This document shows, one piece after another, positions 10,183-19,947 of a DNA stretch of 64,000 nt; positions within the stretch are counted from its first letter, which is position 1; each line of letters starts with the position of its first letter. Source of the stretch: Methylocystis parvus OBBP (GTDB lineage Bacteria > Pseudomonadota > Alphaproteobacteria > Rhizobiales > Beijerinckiaceae). The position numbers were made by a program, and so were the translations under genes. Location: assembly GCF_027571405.1 (NCBI RefSeq), contig NZ_CP092968.1:62001-126000 (forward strand). Reading direction: 5' to 3'. The notes beneath the pieces were generated by a model. That model was not told the DNA's origin. It searched no databases and saw nothing but the letters and a program-made list of their open reading frames with translations.

Positions 10183-10197
10183 GCAACCGATGTGCCA
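10183..10197 (-). promoter_or_regulatory. Sigma-54 promoter of the iscA-nifU unit
   Basis: On the minus strand the sequence reads TGGCACATCGGTTGC, a textbook -24/-12 element with GG (10196-10195), ten bases, then GC (10184-10183). The predicted start is near 10171, about 28 bases before the iscA ATG. The NifA site at 10259 lies about 70 bp upstream, the normal geometry. Confidence 0.85.
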
Positions 10198-10258
10198 GCT
10201 CTGAAATGCCTGGAAATTCCAGCGTTTTCGCTTGCTCCTGCTGTCGGCAACGCATCAT

Positions 10259-10274
10259 TGTCGGAGAACTGACA
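10259..10274 (-). promoter_or_regulatory. NifA upstream activator site for iscA-nifU
   Basis: An exact TGT-N10-ACA palindromic half-site pair spans these bases. It is about 65-80 bp upstream of the -24 element at 10195, where an activator site is expected. Confidence 0.7.
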
Positions 10275-10320
10275 AAGCTTGTTTTGCACGTTTTCGGGAG
10301 AGGTCGCGCGAGAGCGCAGT

Positions 10321-10980
10321 TCAGCGCTGGGCGAGACGGGCGAGGGCGCTCGCGCCGTCTTCCTCGCCAAAGCAATTGTCGAAATCGCCACATTCGCGGC
10401 AGGTCGGCGCCGCGCAGAGGGAAAAGCCCTCGAGTTCGCAAAGCTGCCGGTAGAAGAATTTCTTCCACTTCATATTGTCGACATTCGCCGCGGCGAGCGC
10501 CGGAAACCATTCGCTCATCAGACGCGTCAGTTCGGCGCGCTCGATCAGGCCGAGATCCTGCCAGAGGTGCCGCGGCGACATGGCGCGTCTTGCGACGATC
10601 GAGGCGATCCAGGCGGATAGAGGCGCGCTGTCCGACTTGAATCTGGTGAGCAGATCCAGAACCTGCGTCTCTTCCTCGTCGAGAGAGAGACGCTCGGGCT
10701 CGCCGTCGAGATCGATAAAGCGCCGCGCGCCGGGAGCCCATTGCGCTGTGAGGAAATCGAGCGCTCTTCTGTCGAGCCCAAGCGAGGCGGAAAGAGGCTC
10801 GCCGCTTTCATGCGCCTCGACTATGCTGATCGTCAGCATGCAGGCGAGGATATGGGCGGTGAAAGGCGCCGCCAGCGCACGGGGCGTCTGCTCGGCGCGG
10901 ATGGCGAGATAGACGGTTTCCGCCGCGGGCGCCAATCGGGCGCCCGCCATGAGCTCGTGCGGGGGCGCGAGCATCGTCAT
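10321..10980 (-). CDS. nifQ: NifQ, molybdenum donor for FeMo-cofactor
   Basis: This 219-residue protein has the NifQ C-terminal signature C189-x4-C194-x2-C197-x5-C203 and an extra C181. NifQ carries a Mo-Fe-S cluster and supplies molybdenum to the NifEN/NifH step. The N-terminal 170 residues are mostly helical and poorly conserved in the family. The ATG at 10980 follows the fdxB stop by 5 bp. No strong ribosome site is visible, so coupled translation from fdxB is likely. It is the last gene of the nifHDKENX unit. Confidence 0.88.
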   Translation of the reverse strand: MTMLAPPHELMAGARLAPAAETVYLAIRAEQTPRALAAPFTAHILACMLTISIVEAHESGEPLSASLGLDRRALDFLTAQWAPGARRFIDLDGEPERLSLDEEETQVLDLLTRFKSDSAPLSAWIASIVARRAMSPRHLWQDLGLIERAELTRLMSEWFPALAAANVDNMKWKKFFYRQLCELEGFSLCAAPTCRECGDFDNCFGEEDGASALARLAQR

Positions 10981-10985
10981 CGCAA

Positions 10986-11306
10986 CTACGCCGCGATCTC
11001 GTCCGCCGGCACATGGGTCTGGCAATTCTTCGGACAGACCCGGGCGCAGGCGTTGCAGCCGATGCAGGCGCCGGCGCTCTCGACCTTCATGATCTTGCGG
11101 TTGAGATCGCCGTCGAAATCGTCGTCGTCGTCCTCCGTCACAATGCCGAGGATTTCGCCTTCGTCGTTGACGCCGTAAAGCGCCATGACGCCCTGCGGAC
11201 AGACCTTGAAGCAGCGGCCGCAGCCGATGCAGGTTTCCGCATTGATGTCGGTGAGGTAGAGCGGCGTATAGGGCGAGCCGTCTCGCGTCTTGAACTCAGC
11301 CATCAC
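10986..11306 (-). CDS. fdxB: Nif-specific ferredoxin III (2 x [4Fe-4S])
   Basis: This 106-residue protein has two [4Fe-4S] motifs, CIGCGRCFKVCP near the N-terminus and CIGCNACARVCP near the C-terminus, separated by an acidic stretch with five consecutive aspartates. That arrangement is typical of FdxB (ferredoxin III, nif-specific). The start overlaps the stop of the preceding gene as ATGA, and a second ATG follows directly. It probably serves cofactor assembly or electron supply. Confidence 0.9.
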   Translation of the reverse strand: MMAEFKTRDGSPYTPLYLTDINAETCIGCGRCFKVCPQGVMALYGVNDEGEILGIVTEDDDDDFDGDLNRKIMKVESAGACIGCNACARVCPKNCQTHVPADEIAA

Positions 11307-11503
11307 GCCGCCTCGAGTTCCTTGAGCTTCTTGCGCGCCGCCTCCAACGCCGCATAGGCGTCATGGGTTTCCTGCGCGATGCTCATAATGGTCGTCCAAT
11401 TGACCGGCAGCTCCTCCGAGAGGTCGTGCAGGTTCATCTTCATATTCATCGCCTTGGCCGACAGCTTCTTGATCTCGGCCTTCAATTCATCGACGCCGCT
11501 CAT
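11303..11503 (-). CDS. Small CCE_0567-type putative metalloprotein
   Basis: This 66-residue, mostly helical protein (MSGVDELKAEIKKLSAKAMN at the N-terminus, LHDLSEELPVNW in the centre) matches the small CCE_0567-like family that sits next to the DUF269 gene in many nif clusters. A MNMKMNLHD stretch is notable. It lies between DUF269 and fdxB and is coupled to fdxB by a 4-bp overlap. Its biochemical role is unknown to me. Confidence 0.8.
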   Translation of the reverse strand: MSGVDELKAEIKKLSAKAMNMKMNLHDLSEELPVNWTTIMSIAQETHDAYAALEAARKKLKELEAA

Positions 11504-11515
11504 TTCGCGCCTCCG

Positions 11516-11983
11516 TCAAAAGCGAGCAACTTCGGGGAATTTTTCGATCATCTCGACGCCGGCGTCGACGAACTTCGTCCCTTCAGTCGCGAGCTTCTCC
11601 AGCGTTTCGAAGCCGAAACGATGCACGTCCCGCAGATGCTTGTTGACGACGATGAGACGTCCGGTGGTGAGGATCATGCGGCCGAAGCCCTCATGGCTCA
11701 TTTTCATCATCGGCTGAACCATGCAGCCGGTGCGGCGCTCGATCGCCAGCCCGACCGCGTTGTAGAAAAGTTCGAGCCGCCAGAGGATCTCCGGGTCCGG
11801 ATCGCCGATGATCGGGATTTCGCGGCGCTGCTCCTTCGTCACGATGTAGGGATCGAGGAGACTGACGTCGCTCTTCTTTTCCCAGGTGCCGTGCGTGTCC
11901 TGCGCGCGCCAGACCTTGATGAGCTCCTTGATGAAGACGCTCTCTTCCGGCTTCTGTTCGACTTCGGCGACGGCTTCAGGCAT
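11516..11983 (-). CDS. NifX-associated DUF269 protein
   Basis: This 155-residue protein matches the NifX-associated nitrogen-fixation family DUF269, with [19 protein letters not shown], the [18 protein letters not shown] segment and a C-terminal helix. The gene almost always follows nifX and overlaps it here by 8 bp. Its function is unproven, and it is presumed to help FeMo-cofactor trafficking. Confidence 0.92.
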   Translation of the reverse strand: MPEAVAEVEQKPEESVFIKELIKVWRAQDTHGTWEKKSDVSLLDPYIVTKEQRREIPIIGDPDPEILWRLELFYNAVGLAIERRTGCMVQPMMKMSHEGFGRMILTTGRLIVVNKHLRDVHRFGFETLEKLATEGTKFVDAGVEMIEKFPEVARF

Positions 11984-12386
11984 TTTCGGTCTCCTCTTCG
12001 AAATCGAAGGAGCGCTCGCCCGACTTCGACATCACTTTACGCAGCCATGGCGGCGGATTGCCGCGCAGCACGACTTGCAGCTTGTCGAGAAGGTCTGTGA
12101 TCTTCTCGGGCTGCGGCACTTTCATCGGATGAATGTTCTGCGCGACCACGCGCGCGGCGCCGGAGCCGCCGATCGCGGCCACGTATAAAATCGAACAATC
12201 CTTGAGGGCTTCGAGCTTGGGCTGAAGCTTGTCCTCATTGCCGTCCTCCTGAAGATCGCCGGAGAAGGAGACCGACTCGACGAAGGAGTAGGATTCAGGC
12301 GTGAGGTCATAGATTGCGATGTTCTTGGCCCAACCGAAATGGGCGTCGACCCTTTCGAGGTCCTGTGTGGCGAATGCGACTTTCAT
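11976..12386 (-). CDS. nifX: NifX, cofactor-precursor carrier
   Basis: This 136-residue NifX begins [20 protein letters not shown] and contains the NifX/NafY-type fold with [15 protein letters not shown]. It binds NifB-co and the VK-cluster and passes them between NifB and NifEN. The frame continues upstream, but the ATG at 12386 has GGAGG 5-8 bases before it and lies 16 bp after the nifN stop. Confidence 0.93.
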   Translation of the reverse strand: MKVAFATQDLERVDAHFGWAKNIAIYDLTPESYSFVESVSFSGDLQEDGNEDKLQPKLEALKDCSILYVAAIGGSGAARVVAQNIHPMKVPQPEKITDLLDKLQVVLRGNPPPWLRKVMSKSGERSFDFEEETENA

Positions 12387-12402
12387 GACGCCTCCTTTGC
12401 CG

Positions 12403-13791
12403 TCAGTGTGCGCTCGAGAGCGGAATATCCGATGCCGTCGCAAGCGTCGTGCCGTCTTCGGCATGTTCGCCGCGCCAAGTGTCCGGCGTCGGCTCGTGAA
12501 TCTGGTCGATGAAAATATTGCCGATCTTGAAGATGAGATCGCGCGTTCCGCGATAGCCGACCGACGTCTCATGCGCCGCGCCGATGCGGTCGAACATCGG
12601 AAGACCCATGCGGTAAAGCTGGATTCCGAGACGTTCGGCCGCCTGACGGCCATGCGAATGTGTGATCAGCAGGTCGCAACCCGCGGCGCGGTTCTCCAGA
12701 TCTTCGAGATCGCCGATAACGACTTCCTCGGTCATCAGCTTTTCGAGCAGGGGCGAATGCGTCGTGGTGACGGCGGCGGAAACTTCCGCACCCATCTCCG
12801 TCAGCCATTGTCCGATAGCGAACAAGAGGTCGGGCTCCGCGCCGAGCGCGATCTTCTTGCCGCCGAAATGGAAGTGGCCGTCGAGCATGGCGTCGACGAG
12901 CTGGCCGCGCAGGCGGCGATATTTCAGTGGAACCGGCCGACCGCTGATGCGCGACAGGAAGCTGATGAATTCGTCGTTCGGACCCAGGCCCGTGAGGCGC
13001 TCGAAAAGCTGGAACGGCACGCCTGCGCGCGTTTCGAGCGCAATTGCGGCGTCGTGCATCTGCTCGCCGATAGCGATGGTCCAGGCGGCGCCGCCCATGG
13101 CCGCGATATCTTCCTTCGTCACGCCGCCAAGCGTCGTCGGCGTGAAGTCTTCCGGAATATGCCCGTCGAGCGAGCCCGATAGATCGGGAAGGAAGGTAGG
13201 CTCAAGACCGAACGACTCGATGATGTCGCGCAATTCGTCAATGTCGCCGGGCGTGAGATGGCAGCCGGCGAGGACGTTGACCCGCTGGGGCGCGCGGCGC
13301 GTCGGGATTTCCTCGGGAACGAAAGTCTGGATGAGCTTCTTGACCGTCTTGCCGAAGCCATCCTGAAAAGCGTCCTTGAAGTCGGGCGTCGAGACATAGA
13401 CGATGCCGAGATCGTCAAGCTCCGGATGACGCTTGCGGACGAGCTGCAAGTAGCCGTCGACGTCGTCGCCCTTGGTTTCGGTTACGCCCGTGGAGCAAAT
13501 CCCGATGACGGAAGGCTTGGCGCGCTTCACGATGTTGAGGATGGCCTGCTCGATATTTTCGAGCCCGCCGAGAACGGTGGCGACTTCATTCATCGCCGTC
13601 GTCTGAAGCGGTATGGCTTCCTTGAAGTGACGGACGAAGAGCACCAGGCCGAAGGAGGTGCAGCCTTGCGAGCCGTGCAGCACCGGCATGCAGCCGGAGA
13701 CGCCCATGAAGGCGAGAGCGCCGCCGATCGGCTGGCTCATCTTGAGCGGATTGACCGTGCAGGCCTTTTTGGAGACGGTGACGCGCGCCAT
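12403..13791 (-). CDS. nifN: NifN, FeMo-cofactor assembly scaffold subunit
   Basis: This 462-residue NifN is homologous to NifK. It starts MARVTVSKKACTVNPLKMSQ and carries the conserved SGCMPVLHGSQGCTSF and ICSTGVTETKGDDV regions, which provide the NifEN [4Fe-4S] ligands. The frame is open about 84 bp further upstream into nifE. The chosen start follows the nifE stop by 8 bp. With NifE it forms the tetramer on which the cofactor precursor matures. Confidence 0.95.
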   Translation of the reverse strand: MARVTVSKKACTVNPLKMSQPIGGALAFMGVSGCMPVLHGSQGCTSFGLVLFVRHFKEAIPLQTTAMNEVATVLGGLENIEQAILNIVKRAKPSVIGICSTGVTETKGDDVDGYLQLVRKRHPELDDLGIVYVSTPDFKDAFQDGFGKTVKKLIQTFVPEEIPTRRAPQRVNVLAGCHLTPGDIDELRDIIESFGLEPTFLPDLSGSLDGHIPEDFTPTTLGGVTKEDIAAMGGAAWTIAIGEQMHDAAIALETRAGVPFQLFERLTGLGPNDEFISFLSRISGRPVPLKYRRLRGQLVDAMLDGHFHFGGKKIALGAEPDLLFAIGQWLTEMGAEVSAAVTTTHSPLLEKLMTEEVVIGDLEDLENRAAGCDLLITHSHGRQAAERLGIQLYRMGLPMFDRIGAAHETSVGYRGTRDLIFKIGNIFIDQIHEPTPDTWRGEHAEDGTTLATASDIPLSSAH

Positions 13792-13799
13792 GTCTCGCC

Positions 13800-15467
13800 T
13801 CACGCCGCTTGCGGCGCGGCGAGCGCGCTCGCCTTGGCCGATGCTTCGAGGATCGCGGCGATGCGCTCCTGACAACCGCCGCAGCCGGTTCCGGCGGCCG
13901 TCGCCTTTCCAACGGCGGTGATGCTGTCCGCGCCGTCGTGAATGGCGTCTTCGATCGCGCCGACGCTCACGAGATTGCAGGAGCAGACCTGCTTGTCGCG
14001 GCGCGCCGCTTCGGCCGCCACAGGGTCGGCGGCAAGCGCGGCGGCTTCGGCGGCGATGGCCTCGTTAGCGCGCTCTTCCCAGGTCTTTTCCTCCCAGGGG
14101 GCGGCGAGGCGCACTTGCTCCCAGACGGGATTGTATAGCGCCTTGTCGATTTCGTGAACAAGATCGACCATGCCTTCATAGCCCGCATAGGCGTGATGGC
14201 GTTCCTGATTGATGTCGAGCCAGGGCATCTTCGCCTTGAGGGCGATGAATTGGGAGCGACCGCCCGAGAGCATGATGTCGGCCCGCGCTTCCTTGAGCAT
14301 CTTGTACATTTCGCGCGGCGTCATGTCGTCGATCATATGGGCGTCCTGACCCATCAGCTCCTTGATCTTTTCCTTGTCTTCCTTCGTCGATTTCTTGACG
14401 CTGGTGCCGACGATTTCGAGACCCGCCTCCTGCAGCGCCGCAACCACCGACCAGCTCTTCACGCCGCCGGTAATCAGCAGAACGCGCTTGCCCTGAAGGC
14501 GCTCGCGATAGGGGGCGATGCGCGCCCAGGCGCGGGCTTCCTCGCGAGCGATGACGACTTCGGCGCGTTCCATCAGCTCGGCCGGCGCGCCCCGCTCGAT
14601 CAGCAGGCGCGCGATCTCGCGAAGCGAGTCGCTCATGTCGCCAATGCCGTAGAAGGAGCCTTCGAAGAAGGGGATTTCGTAGCGCTCCTCCATCTTGCGG
14701 GCGACATTGATCATCGCCTTGGAGCAGACCATCATCGCCGCGCGGGCGCGATGGGAGGAAGCGACCTCGTGATATTTCGCGTCGCCCGAAATGCAGGCGA
14801 GAATTCGAATGCCGAGCTCGTCGAGCAACGGCTTCACCTGCCACAATTCGCCGGCGAGATTATATTCGCCGATGATGTTGATGTCGTAAGGCGTGGTGTA
14901 TTCCGGCTCCTGCGTGCCGATCACATGATCGAGAATCGCTTCGCCCGCGAGCTTGTTGCCGAGATTTTTCGGGCCGACAAAGCCGGGCGAAATGACCGGA
15001 ATGACCGGCTTGTCGAATTTCGCGGCGGCGGCCTTGCAGACGGCCTCGATGTCGTCGCCCGTCATGGCGGGCACGCATGTCTGATAGACGAAGACGGCGG
15101 GCGGATCGTATTTGTCGATGATTTCCTTGATCGACTTGTAGAGCCGTTTCTCGCCGCCGAAGACGACGTCGTTTTCGGTGATGTCCGTCGTGAAGCCCGT
15201 GCGGTAGAGGGACGATCCCGAGGTCTTGGCGCCGCGATTGTCCCAGCTATTGCCTTCGCAGGCGATAGGGCCGTGGACGAGATGAGCGACGTCGGTAATC
15301 GGTTGCAGCGCGATTTTCGCGCCGTCGAAGGCGCAGCCGCCGGCGGCGGCGCCGGGCGCGAGCTGCTTGGTGCAGCCCTTTTTGCGCTCTTTTTCCGATT
15401 TGCCCTTGTTCTTGTCGCAGCCCGGCTCGTTGAAGACGTCTTGGACTTTTTCCGACAGACTCGCCAT
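13800..15467 (-). CDS. nifE: NifE with C-terminal BFD-like [2Fe-2S] domain
   Basis: This NifE is 555 residues, about 80 longer than Azotobacter NifE. The NifD-like core is complete (GCAFDGAKIALQPI, HGPIACEGNSWDN, VYQTCVPAMTGDDIE). The extra C-terminus from about residue 490 has C495-x-C497-x31-C529-x2-C532, the cysteine pattern of BFD-like [2Fe-2S] domains, followed by an Ala-rich tail. Extended NifE proteins occur in other Hyphomicrobiales, so the fusion is probably lineage-wide. The start at 15467 has GGAGG about 7 bases upstream. Confidence 0.94.
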   Translation of the reverse strand: MASLSEKVQDVFNEPGCDKNKGKSEKERKKGCTKQLAPGAAAGGCAFDGAKIALQPITDVAHLVHGPIACEGNSWDNRGAKTSGSSLYRTGFTTDITENDVVFGGEKRLYKSIKEIIDKYDPPAVFVYQTCVPAMTGDDIEAVCKAAAAKFDKPVIPVISPGFVGPKNLGNKLAGEAILDHVIGTQEPEYTTPYDINIIGEYNLAGELWQVKPLLDELGIRILACISGDAKYHEVASSHRARAAMMVCSKAMINVARKMEERYEIPFFEGSFYGIGDMSDSLREIARLLIERGAPAELMERAEVVIAREEARAWARIAPYRERLQGKRVLLITGGVKSWSVVAALQEAGLEIVGTSVKKSTKEDKEKIKELMGQDAHMIDDMTPREMYKMLKEARADIMLSGGRSQFIALKAKMPWLDINQERHHAYAGYEGMVDLVHEIDKALYNPVWEQVRLAAPWEEKTWEERANEAIAAEAAALAADPVAAEAARRDKQVCSCNLVSVGAIEDAIHDGADSITAVGKATAAGTGCGGCQERIAAILEASAKASALAAPQAA

Positions 15468-15516
15468 TCAAAGCCTCCTACTGCGGGGTTGCGCGTTCGT
15501 CGCGCCCTAAGATGCA

Positions 15517-15542
15517 TTCGCCGGGCCAGGGGGCCCGGCGAA
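15517..15542 (-). repeat. Perfect 11-bp hairpin in the nifK-nifE spacer
   Basis: Arms 15517-15527 and 15532-15542 pair over 11 bp with a 4-base loop. No T run follows on the transcribed strand. It would form just after the nifK stop in the mRNA and could stabilise the upstream HDK message or attenuate read-through into nifE. Confidence 0.6.
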
Positions 15543-15553
15543 GCTTTGTTCGC

Positions 15554-17113
15554 TTAGCGAATGATGTCGAAGGAGTAGTCCGACTTCGCCACGACGTTCG
15601 TGTTGCGGTCGATATCCTCGAAGATCGCGTCGAGGATCCACACCAGGACGTTCATCGAGCCCTGATAGCCCCACACCGGATAACGGTGCTTGTGGTGGCG
15701 ATCGAAGATCGGGAAGCCGATGCGGATGAGCGGCGTGCCCGTATCGCGGTCGAGATACTTGCCGTAGGTGTTGCCGATGAGATAGTCGACCGGCTCCGTG
15801 AAGAGCAGCGAGCGCATGTGCCACAGATCCTTGCCCGCATAGGCCTTGCAGCCTTTGCCGAAGGGCGAGGAGTCGAACAGCCTTTGCATCTTCTCCGCCC
15901 AGCCCTTGCCGCCATTGGTGGCGAGGACATGAATCGGCTCGGCGCCGAGTTCGAGCAGGAAGGCCGCGAGACCATAGCAGAGATCCGGATCGCCGTAGAT
16001 CGCGAATTTCTTGCCGTGGATATGCGCGGACGAGTCGGCGATCGCGTCGACGAGACGGCCGCGCTCCTTGGTCAGCTCCTCGGAGATCGGCTTGCCGGAG
16101 AGGCGCGAAATCTCCATCAGGAACTTGTCGGTCGCGGCGACGCCCACCGGATGGTTGAGGGCGACGACTTCCTGGCCCTTGGTCGCGATATAGGGAAGGG
16201 TCTTTTCGGTGCAGTATTCCTGCATCGAGATGGTCGCCTTGGCGTGCAGCGCATTGGCGACGTCTTCCAGCTTGGTGCCGCCGTCATACATGCGGAATTC
16301 GCCGTCGGTCGGCGTGTCCCACACGTCGCTATTGTCGCCGATGAGCGTATATTCCACGCCCATCGATTCAAAGATGCGCTTCACTTCGCGCAGATTGCCG
16401 ACCGTGTAGCCGTCGAACCCGCCAAGGAAGTTGATGCTGTTGTTCGGCGTGCGCTCGAGCTTGGGCTCCGTGCCCGCCTTGCCGTCCCAGAAATGCTCGA
16501 GGACGCCCTTCATGACATTGTCGTAGCCGGTGATGTGGCTGCCGACAAAGGCCGGGGTGTGGGCGAAGGGAACGTCGAATTCCTGGGGAACCGAGCCCTT
16601 TTCCTTCGACGTCTTGATGAAGGCGTTCAAATCGTCGCCGATGACTTCCGCCATGCAGGTGGTGGAGACGGAGATCATCTTCGGCTTATACATGTTGTAC
16701 GTATTCGCCAGACCGTCGATCATGTTGTTCAGGCCGCCGAACACCGCCGCGTCTTCCGTCATCGAGGAGGAGACGCAGGAGGTCGGCTCCTTGAAGTGAC
16801 GCGAGAAGTGCGAGCGGTAATAAGCGACGCAGCCCTGCGAACCATGGACGAAGGGAATGGTGCTCTCGAAGCCGACAGCCGCGAAGACCGCGCCAAGCGG
16901 CTGACAGGCCTTGGCCGGGTTGACCGTCAGAGCTTCGCGGGCGAAGTTCTTTTCCTTGTATTCTTCCGTCTTGGTCCATTCGCGAACGCGCTCCAGCTCG
17001 TTGTCCGCGACGGGGTTTTCGAAGTTCTTCTTCTTGTTCTCGAACATCTCCCGATATTCCGGCTGGCGGAACAGATTGAAGTGGTCGAGAACGTTATCGG
17101 CATTCTGTGGCAT
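15554..17113 (-). CDS. nifK: Nitrogenase MoFe protein beta subunit
   Basis: This 519-residue NifK has P-cluster ligands C70 (AKACQPLG), C95 (GSQGCVAYY) and C153 ([12 protein letters not shown]), the same numbers as in Azotobacter NifK. The extended N-terminus that wraps around NifD is present. The C-terminus SFDIIR is the usual one. It follows nifD after 68 bp with a hairpin in the spacer. Confidence 0.98.
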   Translation of the reverse strand: MPQNADNVLDHFNLFRQPEYREMFENKKKNFENPVADNELERVREWTKTEEYKEKNFAREALTVNPAKACQPLGAVFAAVGFESTIPFVHGSQGCVAYYRSHFSRHFKEPTSCVSSSMTEDAAVFGGLNNMIDGLANTYNMYKPKMISVSTTCMAEVIGDDLNAFIKTSKEKGSVPQEFDVPFAHTPAFVGSHITGYDNVMKGVLEHFWDGKAGTEPKLERTPNNSINFLGGFDGYTVGNLREVKRIFESMGVEYTLIGDNSDVWDTPTDGEFRMYDGGTKLEDVANALHAKATISMQEYCTEKTLPYIATKGQEVVALNHPVGVAATDKFLMEISRLSGKPISEELTKERGRLVDAIADSSAHIHGKKFAIYGDPDLCYGLAAFLLELGAEPIHVLATNGGKGWAEKMQRLFDSSPFGKGCKAYAGKDLWHMRSLLFTEPVDYLIGNTYGKYLDRDTGTPLIRIGFPIFDRHHKHRYPVWGYQGSMNVLVWILDAIFEDIDRNTNVVAKSDYSFDIIR

Positions 17114-17139
17114 GGCTATTCCTCATGTTTCCGCGAGCC

Positions 17140-17167
17140 GGTCCCGCCCCGGGGGAAGGGCGAGACC
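17140..17167 (-). repeat. 10-bp hairpin in the nifD-nifK spacer
   Basis: Arms 17140-17149 and 17158-17167 pair over 10 bp in the transcript, one pair being a G-U wobble, with an 8-base loop. No T run follows. Position and strength parallel the hairpins in the nifH-D and nifK-E spacers. Confidence 0.5.
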
Positions 17168-17181
17168 TTTTCGTTTTTGGA

Positions 17182-18648
17182 TCAGGCCGCCCAGGGGGCC
17201 CTGGCCATTTTCCAGACCGGCGCGTTGATCGCCATGTCCATGTCGCGCGCGAAGATCGCGAAGCCGTCATAGCCGTGATAGGGGCCCGAATAGTCCCAGC
17301 TGTGCATCTGGCGGAAGGGCACGCCCATCTTCTGGAAGACGTATTTTTCCTTGATGCCCGAGCCGACCAGATCCGGCTGGATCTTCTCGACGAACTTCTC
17401 GAACTCGTAGCCCGTGACGTCGTCGTAGATCAGCGTGCCGTCCTTCACGTAATGGGTCGTGCGCTGATAGTCGTCATTGTGCCCGAACTCATAGCCCGTG
17501 CCGACCACTTCCATGCCGAGGTCTTCGTAGGCGCCGATGACGTGGCGCGGACGCAGGCCGCCGACATAGAGCATGACCTTCTTGCCCTCGAGACGCGGGC
17601 GGTATTTCGCGATGACGGCGTCCATGAGCGGACGATATTTCGCGATGACGCGCTCGGCGCCTTCCTTGATCTTGTCGTCGAAGTGCGAAGCGATCTTGCG
17701 CAGCGACTCCTCGATCTTGGACGGTCCGAAGAAGTTGTACTCGCACCACGGAATCCCGTACTTCTCTTCCATGTGGCGGGAGATGTAGTTCATCGAGCGG
17801 TAGCAGTGCAGAACGTTCAGCTTCGCCTTCGGCGTCGCTTCGAGTTCGGCGATCGTGCCGTCGCCCGACCACTGCGCCACGACGCGCAGACCCATTTCCT
17901 CGAGCAGAATGCGCGAGGACCAGGCGTCGCCGCCGATGTTGTAGTCGCCGATGATCGCGACGTCATAAGGCGACGGCTCGAAGCGGATCGGCTTGCCCTC
18001 GGACTTGTCGAAGACCCAGTCGCGGATCGCGTCGTTGGCGATATGATGGCCGAGCGACTGCGACACGCCGCGGAAACCTTCGCAGCGCACGGGAACGATC
18101 GTCTTGCCTTCGTATTCCTTCGTTTTGGCCTTGGAGACGGCCTCGATGTCGTCGCCGATCAGGCCGATCGGGCATTCCGACTGAACCGAGATGCCCTTGT
18201 TCAGCGGGAACAGGTCCTGGATTTCGTCGATGATCTTGGCGAGCTTCTTGTCGCCGCCGAACACGATGTCCTTCTCCTGGAAATCGGAGGTGAACTGCAT
18301 CGTGCCGAAAGTGTCGATGCCGGTCGTGCCGATATAATAGTTGCGACGGGACGCCCAGCTATACTGGCCACAGCCGACCGGGCCGTGGGAGATGTGGATC
18401 ATGTCCTTGATCGGACCCCACACGACGCCCTTCGAGCCGGCATAGGCGCAGCCGCGAATGGTCATGACGCCGGGAATGGACTTGATGTTCGACTTGACGC
18501 CGCAATCCGGCTTACCGTCTTCGAACGTGCCGAGGTGCTTGGCGCGACGCTTGGCGGTCTTTTCCGGATAGGCCTTCAGGACTTCCTGAACGAGTTCCTT
18601 GTTGCGGGCCTTGATGTCTTCGATGGATTCAGCTTGCGCCACACTCAT
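17182..18648 (-). CDS. nifD: Nitrogenase MoFe protein alpha subunit
   Basis: This 488-residue NifD has P-cluster ligands C67 (IRGCAYAG), C93 (GPVGCGQYS) and C159 ([11 protein letters not shown]). FeMo-cofactor is held by C282 ([11 protein letters not shown]) and H449 ([10 protein letters not shown]). The active-site SLGHHIAND region is intact. All catalytic positions argue for a functional Mo enzyme rather than the V or Fe-only form. Confidence 0.98.
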   Translation of the reverse strand: MSVAQAESIEDIKARNKELVQEVLKAYPEKTAKRRAKHLGTFEDGKPDCGVKSNIKSIPGVMTIRGCAYAGSKGVVWGPIKDMIHISHGPVGCGQYSWASRRNYYIGTTGIDTFGTMQFTSDFQEKDIVFGGDKKLAKIIDEIQDLFPLNKGISVQSECPIGLIGDDIEAVSKAKTKEYEGKTIVPVRCEGFRGVSQSLGHHIANDAIRDWVFDKSEGKPIRFEPSPYDVAIIGDYNIGGDAWSSRILLEEMGLRVVAQWSGDGTIAELEATPKAKLNVLHCYRSMNYISRHMEEKYGIPWCEYNFFGPSKIEESLRKIASHFDDKIKEGAERVIAKYRPLMDAVIAKYRPRLEGKKVMLYVGGLRPRHVIGAYEDLGMEVVGTGYEFGHNDDYQRTTHYVKDGTLIYDDVTGYEFEKFVEKIQPDLVGSGIKEKYVFQKMGVPFRQMHSWDYSGPYHGYDGFAIFARDMDMAINAPVWKMARAPWAA

Positions 18649-18677
18649 GACGGAGCCCTTTCGTGATCGGATCGTAG

Positions 18678-18701
18678 GCCCGGCCCTGCCGAGGGCCGGG
18701 C
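18678..18701 (-). repeat. Perfect 9-bp hairpin in the nifH-nifD spacer
   Basis: Arms 18678-18686 and 18693-18701 are perfectly complementary GC-rich 9-mers with a 6-base loop and no T run after them. A stem-loop just after the nifH stop would favour accumulation of nifH message over nifDK. Confidence 0.6.
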
Positions 18702-18711
18702 GGTTGTTGCC

Positions 18712-19755
<1,044 letters not shown>

Positions 19756-19769
19756 TCAGAAAATCTGCA

Positions 19770-19787
19770 TAATATCAATAAAAACAA
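19770..19787. promoter_or_regulatory. AT-rich, IHF-like tract between UAS and nifH promoter
   Basis: An A/T-rich patch in GC-rich surroundings contains TATCAA, matching the first half of the IHF consensus WATCAA-N4-TTR. The second half is not matched. Its place between the NifA site and the -24 element is where IHF bends DNA in other nifH promoters. Confidence 0.3.
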
Positions 19788-19822
19788 TGCGGTTAGGAGG
19801 GCTCGCGGATCGCCGAATGACG

Positions 19823-19838
19823 TGTGTCAAAGCCGACA
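19823..19838. promoter_or_regulatory. NifA site between divergent nifH and pseudo-receiver promoters
   Basis: This is an exact TGT-N10-ACA. Its centre is about 80 bp from the nifH -24 element and about 66 bp from the -24 element of the divergent promoter at 19896, so one site can serve both. A degenerate copy, TGT-N10-ACT, follows at 19843-19858. Confidence 0.7.
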
Positions 19839-19894
19839 GTCATGTTCGCTACCGAACTGACTCTGGAATACGTCCAAAGAAGACGGCCGGCCGA

Positions 19895-19910
19895 CGGCAT
19901 GTCGATTGCT
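19895..19910 (+). promoter_or_regulatory. Sigma-54 promoter of the pseudo-receiver/globin pair
   Basis: The sequence CGGCATGTCGATTGCT on the plus strand has GG (19896-19897), ten bases, then GC (19908-19909) and ends in the preferred TTGC. The predicted start is near 19921, 27 bases before the ATG at 19948. Confidence 0.65.
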
Positions 19911-19947
19911 TCGAGTCGCTTACCGACAACTGGAATGAGGCGACGAA

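Noticed and set aside
15514-15528. GG-N10-GC on the minus strand in the nifK-nifE spacer
   Set aside because: The spacing fits sigma-54, but the bases (TGGCCC..ATGC) are poor outside the GG/GC, lie inside the 11-bp hairpin, and no NifA site is nearby.
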